Shown: positions 56,531 to 64,000 of the stretch, one piece after another
Numbering within the stretch: the first letter of the stretch is position 1
Layout of the letters: the number at the start of each line of letters is the position of its first letter
Source of the DNA: Hallerella sp964397425
GTDB lineage: Bacteria > Fibrobacterota > Fibrobacteria > Fibrobacterales > Fibrobacteraceae
Assembly (NCBI GenBank): GCA_964397425.1
Contig: CAYNID010000001.1
Coordinates: forward strand, 1 to 64,000
DNA: 64,000 bases
Direction: 5' to 3'
Notes under the pieces: generated by a model
The model's database searches: none
What the model saw: the letters and a program-made list of their open reading frames with translations, nothing else
What the model was told of the DNA's origin: nothing
Translations under genes and position numbers: made by a program

Positions 56531-56776
56531 ATGACTAGCGAAGAAGTGAAAAGCAAACTGAAGGAATTCTTCATGTCCGACTTGGGCGTTGACGGAAGCG
56601 TTCTCCAATACGATACGCCGCTTTTTGGCGAAGAAATCGGGCTGGATTCCGTGGATTCCTTGGAAATCATCTCTTTTGTCGATACGAATTTTGGCGTTTC
56701 GATGACAGGTGCGGGCAAGGAACCGTTCCAGAGCATCGATACGATTGCTGATTTTATCGAAAAACACAAAGTCTAA
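56531..56776 (+). CDS. Acyl carrier protein
   Basis: 81 residues. The phosphopantetheine site is Ser40 in GLDSVDSLEI, and the four-helix ACP pattern is clear. agaggttcaa precedes the ATG at 56531. The 116-nt gap before it could carry a promoter, but no clear one was found. It sits 27 nt before the fused ketosynthase, so it is probably its dedicated carrier and not the housekeeping ACP. Confidence 0.92.
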   Translation: MTSEEVKSKLKEFFMSDLGVDGSVLQYDTPLFGEEIGLDSVDSLEIISFVDTNFGVSMTGAGKEPFQSIDTIADFIEKHKV

Positions 56777-56803
56777 CATTTCTTTTCCGCTGCCGAAATC
56801 TTT

Positions 56804-59197
56804 ATGACATCGAACGATTGCCGCTGTGTCGTTACCGGATTGGGCGTTATCTGTGCCATCGGTAACAATGTTGAAGAAACGTGGAAAAACGCCTTGGCGT
56901 CCGTTTCCGGAATCCATAAGACAACGTCTGTCGATACGGACAAATGTTATGCGGATTTGGCGGCGGAAGTCCATTGCGATACGCTGGATGACGTCGAAGC
57001 TCCCGAAGAAAAGGACCGGGTGTCCAAGCTTTGCATCAAAGCGGCGAACGAAGCCTTGCAAGACGCGGGGCTGGGACGCTTTGCAGACGATGCCCGTGTC
57101 AGCGTGATCATCGGAAGTTGTGTTGGTGGCGTTCTCAGCGTAGAACATTATCACCAGAATGGGAAGGATGCAAACGACATTCCCAAAATGCCCATCGCTT
57201 CGATTGCTTCCCAGGTAGCGGAAATGTGCGGAGCCGGCGGCATTGTGACCAATGTCGCGAACGCCTGCGCCGCTGGAACGATTTCCATTGCGCTCGCCTG
57301 TGATTTGATTCGCGCGGGGCGTGCCGATGTCGTCGTGGCGGGCGGAGCCGATTCGTTTGCCGCGGTTCCTTATTCCGGATTCCTCTCTTTGCACGCTTTG
57401 GACGAAAACGGTTGTTCGCCGTTTAATCATTGCAATGGCATCACGCTTGGCGAAGGCGCTGGAATTGTCATCGTCGAATCGTTTGAACACGCGCAAAAGC
57501 GCAACGCCAAAACGTATTGCGAAGTGCTTGGCGCAGGAGTGACAAGCGATGCCCATCATATCACCGCTCCCAGGGAAGATGCCCTCTGCTTGACGGAAGC
57601 GATGGAACGCGCCGTGAAAAATTCCGGGATTCAAAAGTCCGACATTGGCTATGTGAACGCCCACGGGACGGGAACCGGTAAAAATGACAATGCGGAAATT
57701 ACCGCATTCCAGAAATTTTTTGCTGCAGAAAATCCAACGGTCAGTGTCAGTTCGACGAAAGTGATGACCGGACATTGCCTGGGGGCCGCTGGCGCTATCG
57801 AAGCGGTGTTCAGCATTAAGGCCTTGACGACGGATACGGTGCTTCCGACTTTGCATTACAGCGCCGAAGATTCCGAAGCGTTGAAGTCCAAGGTCGGGCA
57901 GATGGATTTTGTGCAAAATGTTCCCCATGCCAAAGAGTTGAAATGCGTGATGAGTAACAACGTGGCGTTTGGCGGAACGAATGCGAGCATTGTCTTTTCA
58001 AAAGAAACGGGCAATGTCCCCAAGCAACCTTGCCGCGGAAAGAAAATCGCCGTGACGGGACTCGGAATCGTTTGTCCTTTGGGAAACAGCAAAGCGGCTT
58101 ACCTGGCGGCTGTGGAAAAAGATGCAAAGCCGGAAACAGCTTCTGTCCGTTCGACAATTGCGCTTGATGATTACAAGGAACTTGGCATCAAGATGGCTTT
58201 CTACCGCAAACTGGACAATTTGGGACAGCTCCAGACAGTTTCGGGAATGCGTTCCCTGCAAGACGCCGATTTCAAGGTGACAGAAGAAAATGCCAAAGAT
58301 ATCGGCATTATCGTGGGAACCAGCGAAGGCGGTCTCGGGGCGACTTATGATTTTGAAGAATTGATAGCCAAATTGGGCAACGCTCAGGGAAGCGCTTTCA
58401 AATTTCCGCATACGGTTTACAACGCTGCCGGCGGTTATCTTTCGATTTGTTCGGGCATCAAAGGTTACGGCGTTACGATTACGACCGGACCTGTTTCCGG
58501 TCTGGACAGCATCGGCTATGCGATGAATGTCATTCATGATGGGCAGGAATCGGCGATGATGGCTACCGGGACAGATGAAAATCTGCCGATTATCGAAGAA
58601 TTCGTGGAAAAGTTGGGCGTTGCCGCCGATAAGCCGGTGGAACCCTATTCGAATGCAAACGGATTTGTCGTCGGAGATGGCAGCGTTTCGATTTTGATGG
58701 AAACGGAGGACTTTGCCAAGGCGCGCCAGGCGAAAGTTTATTGCTATGCGCTCGGATACGGCAATGGCCGTAAAAATGTCAAGTTTGGCAAAATAGAAGG
58801 TTCCGGAGAAGCGTTGGACAAAGCTATCCTCGAGGCGTTGGCCGATGCCCGGATTTCGGCGGATGAAATTGATGCCGTTTGCGGTTTTGCCAACGGATGC
58901 AAAAAAATTGACGACATTGAACGGAATGCGCTCAACCGGGTTTTTGGCGAAAGGCTCGCCTCGATTCCCGTGTTCGAAGTCAAGGAGCGAATCGGAGAAG
59001 GAAGGGCCGGTGCATCGGCTCTTGCAGCAGCCGAAGCGGCTTTGCTTTTGAGTGGAGAGCTTCCGGGAGATCATGCGTATTTCATTGGCAAAGATGGAGC
59101 CGTTTCCAAAAAATGGGTTGCGGCGGAAGCGAAAAAAATTCTCATCATTTCTTTTGCGACGGGCGGTTCTTACAGCGCAGTCGTCTTTGGAAAGTAG
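56804..59197 (+). CDS. Fused beta-ketoacyl-ACP synthase with second, catalytically dead ketosynthase domain (KS-CLF-like)
   Basis: 797 residues, two KS folds in one chain. Domain 1 (about 1-400) has a complete triad: Cys155 in NACAAGT, His287 in NAHGTGTGKND, His324 in TGHCLGAAGA. Domain 2 (about 405-797) starts with a second KS N-terminus (IAVTGLGIVCPLGNS), but the Cys position reads GPVSG (Pro563), the first His motif reads FANGCKKID and the second reads GEGRAGASA. All three residues are lost, as expected for a chain-length factor-like partner. In type II polyketide and aryl-polyene systems KS and CLF are separate proteins that dimerise. The substrate cannot be told from sequence alone. Confidence 0.9.
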   Translation: MTSNDCRCVVTGLGVICAIGNNVEETWKNALASVSGIHKTTSVDTDKCYADLAAEVHCDTLDDVEAPEEKDRVSKLCIKAANEALQDAGLGRFADDARVSVIIGSCVGGVLSVEHYHQNGKDANDIPKMPIASIASQVAEMCGAGGIVTNVANACAAGTISIALACDLIRAGRADVVVAGGADSFAAVPYSGFLSLHALDENGCSPFNHCNGITLGEGAGIVIVESFEHAQKRNAKTYCEVLGAGVTSDAHHITAPREDALCLTEAMERAVKNSGIQKSDIGYVNAHGTGTGKNDNAEITAFQKFFAAENPTVSVSSTKVMTGHCLGAAGAIEAVFSIKALTTDTVLPTLHYSAEDSEALKSKVGQMDFVQNVPHAKELKCVMSNNVAFGGTNASIVFSKETGNVPKQPCRGKKIAVTGLGIVCPLGNSKAAYLAAVEKDAKPETASVRSTIALDDYKELGIKMAFYRKLDNLGQLQTVSGMRSLQDADFKVTEENAKDIGIIVGTSEGGLGATYDFEELIAKLGNAQGSAFKFPHTVYNAAGGYLSICSGIKGYGVTITTGPVSGLDSIGYAMNVIHDGQESAMMATGTDENLPIIEEFVEKLGVAADKPVEPYSNANGFVVGDGSVSILMETEDFAKARQAKVYCYALGYGNGRKNVKFGKIEGSGEALDKAILEALADARISADEIDAVCGFANGCKKIDDIERNALNRVFGERLASIPVFEVKERIGEGRAGASALAAAEAALLLSGELPGDHAYFIGKDGAVSKKWVAAEAKKILIISFATGGSYSAVVFGK

Positions 59198-59212
59198 CGG
59201 GTGGAGGTTTTC

Positions 59213-59944
59213 ATGAAAGTTGCACTGGTGACAGGCGCATCGAAAGGAATCGGAAAAGCGTGTGCGCTTCGGTTGGCCAAAGACGGCTATACGGTTGTTG
59301 TGAACTATTCAAGTTCCGATGCGGCTGCTCAGGAAACGCTGGCGCAGATTCAGGCGGATGGCGGCGAAGGCATGCTTTACAAGGCGGATGTTTCGAAACT
59401 GGACCAGGTGAAGCTCATGGTCCGCGAAGTGTTCAAAGCCTATGGTCGGATTGACGTCTTGGTGAACAATGCGGGCATTGTCCGTGATGAATATCTGCTC
59501 ATGATAAATCCGGATACGCTGGATAAATGTTTCGACTTGAATGTGAAAGGATACATTTATTGCGCCCAGCAGGTCGCCTTGAAAATGTTCAAGCAAAAGT
59601 CCGGAGTCATCATCAACATGTCTTCGGTCAGTTCCAAGTTCGCCTTGGCGGGCCAAAGTGTTTACAGTGCGACAAAGGGCGCGGTGAATTCTTTGACCCA
59701 GACGTTGGCAAAGGAACTCGGCGCTTATGGAATTCGGGTGAATGCTGTCGCTCCGGGATTTATTGCAACGGAAATGATCGATGCCATTCCGGAAGAAAAG
59801 CGCAACGCTTATTTGGAACAGATTCCTTTGAAACGCTTTGGCTCTGCGGCAGAAGTGGCGAACATGGTTTCCGCTTTGGTCTCGGATGAATTTGCCTATG
59901 TGACAGGACAGGTCTTTGTTTTAGACGGAGGACTTTCCCTGTGA
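59213..59944 (+). CDS. fabG: 3-oxoacyl-ACP reductase
   Basis: Short-chain dehydrogenase that reduces the beta-keto group made by the ketosynthase. Cofactor motif TGASKGIG, NNAG, catalytic Ser in NMSSVSS and YSATK (Tyr and Lys), and the C-terminal GQVFVLDGG; 243 residues. ggagg lies 5 nt before ATG 59213. The stop overlaps the dehydratase start. Probably dedicated to this cluster. Confidence 0.93.
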   Translation: MKVALVTGASKGIGKACALRLAKDGYTVVVNYSSSDAAAQETLAQIQADGGEGMLYKADVSKLDQVKLMVREVFKAYGRIDVLVNNAGIVRDEYLLMINPDTLDKCFDLNVKGYIYCAQQVALKMFKQKSGVIINMSSVSSKFALAGQSVYSATKGAVNSLTQTLAKELGAYGIRVNAVAPGFIATEMIDAIPEEKRNAYLEQIPLKRFGSAAEVANMVSALVSDEFAYVTGQVFVLDGGLSL

Positions 59945-60390
59945 ACATGAACATCTTTGACATTAGCGAAAAAATTGCCCAGCGTCCGCCGTTCCAAATG
60001 TTGGAAAAAGTGGTGGATTTGGTGCCGGGAATATCGGCAAAGGGCATCAAGAACGTGAGTGTGAACGAGCCGTATTTTATGGGGCATTTCCCAGGCATTC
60101 CCATTATGCCGGGAGTCTTGATTGTGGAAAGTTGCGCTCAGCTCTGTTCATTAGTCATTGAAAAGAAACCGGAAGATTTGGAAGACAAGCTCTACGTCCT
60201 TTTGAAAATAGACGGATTTAAATTTGTGAAACCGGTCATTCCCGGCGATCAATTGGAAATTCATGTCGAAAAGACAAAAGGCGGTGGCGTCCTTGTGGGA
60301 TTCAAGTGCGAAGTCAAAGTGAACGGTGAAGCGCATGCCAAAGGCGATTTGACGTTCACGACGATTCCGAAAAGTTCTCTTCGCAAATAA
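59941..60390 (+). CDS. fabZ: 3-hydroxyacyl-ACP dehydratase, FabZ-like
   Basis: Hotdog dehydratase with the catalytic His in YFMGHFPG and the Glu in MPGVLIVESCAQL, both intact. The N-terminal segment reads RPPFQMLEKV in place of HRYPFLLVDRV, a modest divergence. 149 residues. GTG 59941, with ggagg about 9 nt upstream, overlaps the fabG stop; ATG 59947 is the alternative. Confidence 0.9.
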   Translation: MNMNIFDISEKIAQRPPFQMLEKVVDLVPGISAKGIKNVSVNEPYFMGHFPGIPIMPGVLIVESCAQLCSLVIEKKPEDLEDKLYVLLKIDGFKFVKPVIPGDQLEIHVEKTKGGGVLVGFKCEVKVNGEAHAKGDLTFTTIPKSSLRK

Positions 60391-60412
60391 ACTGGGAAGT
60401 CGAGCGTTTCTG

Positions 60413-61090
60413 ATGATGGAATTCTTGTTGAAAATCATTGTCCGCTTGATAGAATACGCCGGATGGTTTTATTTCCATGTGGCTTATAGGCCTAAAGTTG
60501 TTTTTTCGGACCCTTCCGTTTCCTCGATGCGCTTGACGTCGCCGCATATCATTATCGCGAACCATACGTCGACGAACGATCCCATCCTTTTACTTGCGCT
60601 GTTTTTTCACAAGCGGAGCATTGTCGTTGCCAAAGACTGGTATGAAATGCCAAAATTCCATTGGATTTTGAAACGTTCCAATGTGATTCCGTGTGACAGG
60701 TTCAATTTGGATACGGAATGGGCTTTGCTAGCGAAAAGGCAACTGGAAGCGGGCAATTCGGTTATCATCTTTCCCGAGGGAAAATGCCGAGAAGACGGCC
60801 TTTTGAACGAATTCAAAACGGGCTTTGCCTTTTTGGCCCGCAGCACGGGCGTTCCTGTCATTTCGCTTGGAATCGATGGCGTTTACAAATGGGGACATCG
60901 CACCCGGATTGTTGTCGGCAATGCCGAAAAAATCGAACGGGTCAAAGGAATTGCATCGTCAAAGCATTTATCTGAACGCAGTGAATATTTTCGACAAAAA
61001 GTTTGGGCTTTGAAAAGGCGGGCGTTGAATCTTTTGCCGGCAGAATTGCCGACAGCGGAAAACACCCCTCCAGAAAAGGGGGCGAATTGA
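60413..61090 (+). CDS. PlsC-like lysophospholipid/1-acylglycerol-phosphate acyltransferase family protein
   Basis: 225 residues with one N-terminal hydrophobic stretch. The acyltransferase motifs are NHTSTNDP (HX4D) and IIFPEGKCRED (EGT-type, with Lys-Cys in place of Thr). It is probably a peripheral inner-membrane enzyme that transfers an acyl chain from the local ACP to a glycerolipid or other acceptor. Its stop overlaps the patatin-like start (TTGA). Confidence 0.87.
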   Translation: MMEFLLKIIVRLIEYAGWFYFHVAYRPKVVFSDPSVSSMRLTSPHIIIANHTSTNDPILLLALFFHKRSIVVAKDWYEMPKFHWILKRSNVIPCDRFNLDTEWALLAKRQLEAGNSVIIFPEGKCREDGLLNEFKTGFAFLARSTGVPVISLGIDGVYKWGHRTRIVVGNAEKIERVKGIASSKHLSERSEYFRQKVWALKRRALNLLPAELPTAENTPPEKGAN

Positions 61091-61938
61091 AAACGGGCTT
61101 GGTTTTGGAAGGCGGTTCCCGCCAAACAATCTTTACGGCTGGCGTGTTGGACGTTTTGATGGATGAAGGAATTGAATTTCCCTACATCGGCGGCGTTTCT
61201 GCAGGTGGCCATGCGGCGATGAATTTTGTGACGCGGCAACAGGGCCGTTTGCGTCACATCATCATGCCGACGAAGTTGCAACAGGGAAAGAAACATGCGA
61301 ACCGGATTTTAGACGGCATTCAAAAAGAATCCCATGCATTGCATTATGAAGCCGCTTATGGAGACATGCCGTTTCATTTCGATGCGTTTTTCCGTTCGAA
61401 TGTAGAATGTGAATTTACGGTGACTTGCTGCGAAACGGGGCGTCCGCAATATCTTTCTGAAAAGGAAAGCGAACGCCGCCTGTTGGACATTATCAATGCC
61501 AGTTGTTCCGTTCCGATGCTTTTCCCGATTGCGCAAATAGGCGATTTGCATTATGTTGACGGCTGTGTCACGGATCCGATTCCTTTCCGCAGGGCCTTTG
61601 CCCGTGGATGTGACAAGCTTGTGGCCATTTCAACTCATTATCCGGGGGAAACGGTTACGGATTTCAGTAAATTCCGGGCGGTTTTGAGCGTTATGTTCCG
61701 GCACAAATATTTGGATTTGTACCGCGCCCTGATGGTCCGATATCGGCGTTATGAACGGATGTTTGTCGAAATGGAAAAATTGGAAAAAGAAGGAAAACTC
61801 TTTTTGATGCGTCCGGAAAAGGATCTTTGCGATTTGTTCGAAACGGATTTGGGACGGTTGAATGATTCTTATTTCCACGGTGTCGATTATGCGCGGCGCC
61901 GTTTGAAAAGCCTCAGGGAATTTTTGAACTGCGGATAA
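61087..61938 (+). CDS. Patatin-like phospholipase (YjjU-like)
   Basis: The fold's motifs are present: LVLEGGSRQTIFTAGVLD (oxyanion loop and start), GGVSAGG (Ser nucleophile) and DGCVTDPIP (Asp of the dyad, DG-C in place of DG-G). TTG 61087 is preferred: aaggggg lies upstream and the protein then begins with the family N-terminus (LKTGLVLEGG); 283 residues. It is coupled to the acyltransferase, suggesting lipid editing. Confidence 0.87.
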   Translation: MKTGLVLEGGSRQTIFTAGVLDVLMDEGIEFPYIGGVSAGGHAAMNFVTRQQGRLRHIIMPTKLQQGKKHANRILDGIQKESHALHYEAAYGDMPFHFDAFFRSNVECEFTVTCCETGRPQYLSEKESERRLLDIINASCSVPMLFPIAQIGDLHYVDGCVTDPIPFRRAFARGCDKLVAISTHYPGETVTDFSKFRAVLSVMFRHKYLDLYRALMVRYRRYERMFVEMEKLEKEGKLFLMRPEKDLCDLFETDLGRLNDSYFHGVDYARRRLKSLREFLNCG

Positions 61939-61961
61939 AATTTTTCGTTTGCTGCTGCCGC

Positions 61962-64000
61962 TTATTCTTCGAGGAAGTCTAAAAATTTCTTGTAGCGGGG
62001 TGCGCTTTGTTCCCGGCAAGGCTCTTGGGGTGAACCAAGAGGAAAATTTTCCGTTATGAGTTCCTGCAACCGGGTAAACCGTTTTTGCATCCGGTTGTTT
62101 TGAATGGCTTCATAAAAGGCGCTGTTTCCGGAAAGAATCCAAACGTGGCCTTTGGCGCGTGTGATTCCCGTGTAAAGCAAGTTCCGCTGCAACATCCGAA
62201 AGTGCGATGAATCCAAAATGAGGACGACTGCGGAATATTCGCTGCCCTGACTTTTGTGAATTGTACAGGCGTATGCCAAAGAAAGCTCGTTCAGGCTGTC
62301 GCTTTCATAGCTGACCAAATGCCCTTCAAAATCAACGGTCAATTTTTTTTCGCTTTTGATTAAAGCGATGATGGTTCCGGTGTCGCCGTTGAATACGTTT
62401 TTTTCGTAATTGTTTTTGAGCTGCATGACTCGGTCGCCCAGTTTCCATTCCGTACTTTCGGCTGTGAAGGATTTTGCCGAAGGGTTCAGCAGTTTTTGCA
62501 AAAAGGCGTTGAGCGCAATTGTTCCCAAAGGCCCTTTGTGCATGGGAACGAGAATTTGTAAATCGTTTATTTTGGAAACCGTTGGAATCGTTTTCAAAAC
62601 AAGATCTTCAAGCTTTTGAAGAGCTTCTTCCGGTTCTTCAAAGGGAAGGTAATGAAAATGGTTCCCATCAACGGGAGACGGCTTGATTCCGCGATTGACA
62701 AGGGATGCTTTTTCCGCAATGTCATTGTCTTTCGCCTGCCGGAAAATGTGAGTCAGGCGGATGCTCTGAATGTTTGGAATGGAAAGCAAATCGCGCAAGA
62801 CGTTTCCGGGGCCGATGCTTGGCAACTGGTCTTTGTCACCGATGATGATGAGTTTTGTCCGTTCGGGAATCGCTTTCATCAGCCCGGCGCAAAGCCAGGT
62901 GTCCACCATGGAAAATTCATCGACGATGATGATTCCTGTTTCGATGGGGAAATTTTCGTCCCGCATGAAGCGGCGTGTTTCGGGGTTGATTTCCAAAAGC
63001 CGATGCAATGTTTTTGCGCTGTGCCCGGTAAGTTCTTGCATCCGACGGGCTGCGCGGCCTGTCGGGGCTGCTAACGTGACATCGATTTCTTTGGATTCTG
63101 CGAGGGAGAGAATTCCTTTGAGAAGTGTCGTCTTGCCTGTTCCCGGTCCACCGGTGATGATGAAAATTTGATTTTGAAACGCTTGTAGAATGCCTTCTTT
63201 TTGAATGGGGTCGTATGTAAATCCTTGATTTTTTTCAACTTCGGAAAGGGCGTTTTCCCATTCGTCTGGTTCATTTTGAACGGACGGTTTTTGGAGTCGG
63301 TTGTTTACAAATTCCGCGATAAACGATTCGGCGCGGGCTAATCCCGGAATGGATATTTTCCCATTGACTTCCCCAAGTTTTCCCGACTTCAGAATGCGTT
63401 CTAACGCATACGCCAAATTTTCAAAAGATTCCGCGCTGTTCATTTGCAGGCGCAATTCTTTGGCTGTGTTGGAAAGGAGAGTTCCTTTGGGCAAGTAAGT
63501 GTGCCCTTCTGCGGAAGAGGCCTTGAGGATGGTGTAGCAAAGTCCCGCTTCGAGCCTTTCTGCGCTCCATTCCGGAAGTCCTACTTTGCGGGCGATTTCA
63601 TCTGCTTTGACAAAGCCGACTCCCCAAACTTCTTCGCAAAGGATGTAAGGATTTTCGGTGATGATGCGGATGGTGCTTTCTCCGTATTGCCGCCACAGTC
63701 GGATGGCGATGCTTCCCAAAATGCCGTGGCCGTAAAGGAACAGCATCGTTTCGCGGCTTTCGCGCATCTGCTTCCAATCGTGCAAAAACTGGGTAACTTT
63801 TTTTCCGGAAAATCCTTTGATTTTTTTCTGGAAAAGTTTATCGCCGTCGCCATCCAAAATGTTCACCAAATCTTTGCCGAATGCGTCGACAAGGCGTTTT
63901 GCCGTTGCTTCGCCGATGCCTTTGAAAAATCCTCCAGAAAGGTAGGCGATGAGGCCGCTTCCGGAATCTGGAAAAAAAACTTCGCTTTGCGTACAAAGGA
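61962..64000 (-). CDS. recD2: RecD2-like SF1 DNA helicase (5' end outside window)
   Basis: The minus-strand frame is open through to base 64000, so the N-terminus is missing. The visible 678 residues begin with a helix-hairpin-helix region (LSGGFFKGIGEATAKRLV), then Walker A TGGPGTGKTTLLKG, Walker B IIVDEFSMVD, and the C-terminal HKSQGSEYSAVVL and LLYTGITRAKGHV motifs. This is the RecD2 (RecBC-independent) layout: 5'-3' DNA helicase. It converges on the patatin-like gene with a 23-nt gap. Confidence 0.92.
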   Translation of the reverse strand, partial: LCTQSEVFFPDSGSGLIAYLSGGFFKGIGEATAKRLVDAFGKDLVNILDGDGDKLFQKKIKGFSGKKVTQFLHDWKQMRESRETMLFLYGHGILGSIAIRLWRQYGESTIRIITENPYILCEEVWGVGFVKADEIARKVGLPEWSAERLEAGLCYTILKASSAEGHTYLPKGTLLSNTAKELRLQMNSAESFENLAYALERILKSGKLGEVNGKISIPGLARAESFIAEFVNNRLQKPSVQNEPDEWENALSEVEKNQGFTYDPIQKEGILQAFQNQIFIITGGPGTGKTTLLKGILSLAESKEIDVTLAAPTGRAARRMQELTGHSAKTLHRLLEINPETRRFMRDENFPIETGIIIVDEFSMVDTWLCAGLMKAIPERTKLIIIGDKDQLPSIGPGNVLRDLLSIPNIQSIRLTHIFRQAKDNDIAEKASLVNRGIKPSPVDGNHFHYLPFEEPEEALQKLEDLVLKTIPTVSKINDLQILVPMHKGPLGTIALNAFLQKLLNPSAKSFTAESTEWKLGDRVMQLKNNYEKNVFNGDTGTIIALIKSEKKLTVDFEGHLVSYESDSLNELSLAYACTIHKSQGSEYSAVVLILDSSHFRMLQRNLLYTGITRAKGHVWILSGNSAFYEAIQNNRMQKRFTRLQELITENFPLGSPQEPCREQSAPRYKKFLDFLEE

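Overview
The window looks like chromosomal DNA of a Fibrobacter-type bacterium (phylum Fibrobacterota). The evidence is two lipoproteins with a Cys-Ser-rich linker after the lipobox, a TIGR02147-family regulator (a family expanded in Fibrobacter), CotH and Rpn-type proteins, GTP-type PEP carboxykinase next to glycogen synthesis, anaerobic class III ribonucleotide reductase, and Gram-negative envelope genes (lnt, lpxH, outer-membrane barrels). Coding density is high, many genes overlap by 1-14 nt, and simple hairpin-plus-T-run terminators are common.

Layout. 1-8040: the end of an Rpn-type nuclease gene with an AEG-repeat tail, tex, adk, pckG, a Ser-rich lipoprotein, glgC. 8041-8984: a decayed intergenic stretch ending in a CRP/FNR-like palindrome upstream of nrdD. 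8985-17750: nrdD-nrdG, a CotH lipoprotein, an alpha/beta-hydrolase-like protein, rsmI-lnt, a lipoprotein, lpxH. 17750-25030: serC, a degenerate HD-domain protein, tRNA-Arg(TCT), a GC-rich hairpin element, and a minus-strand group DEAD-box helicase, map, small unknown, EF-G. 25280-35810: orphan vsr, a small DprA-like protein, uvrB, a Ser-rich lipoprotein, two radical SAM proteins, an RRM protein, lrgAB, a macro-domain gene broken by a -1 frame change, and a vWA gene stub. 35822-45530: a very large peptidase/propeller/barrel protein, mutL, a protein with a winged-helix-like end, and a TIGR02147 regulator with two envelope proteins. 45540-54880: ftsB-like, dprA, mazG, then the translation operon rimP-nusA-infB-rbfA-truB-ribF. 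54884-61938: the same direction continues into a barrel protein and a lipid/polyketide-like set: thioesterase, ACP, a ketosynthase fused to a catalytically dead ketosynthase, fabG, fabZ, PlsC-like acyltransferase and patatin-like hydrolase. 61962-64000: a 5'-truncated recD2-like helicase.

The strongest candidate for an undescribed system is 56004-61938. One polypeptide carries an intact KS (Cys155/His287/His324) and a second KS fold with all three catalytic positions replaced, which resembles a ketosynthase/chain-length-factor pair made as one protein. It comes with its own ACP, reductase, dehydratase, acyltransferase and hydrolases. Other points worth checking are the A AAA AAC slippery heptamer at the frame break in the macro-domain gene, the GC-rich structured element after tRNA-Arg, a mitochondrial-EFG1-like EF-G, and several proteins that keep their fold but appear to have lost catalytic residues (MutL endonuclease site, HD protein, hydrolase).
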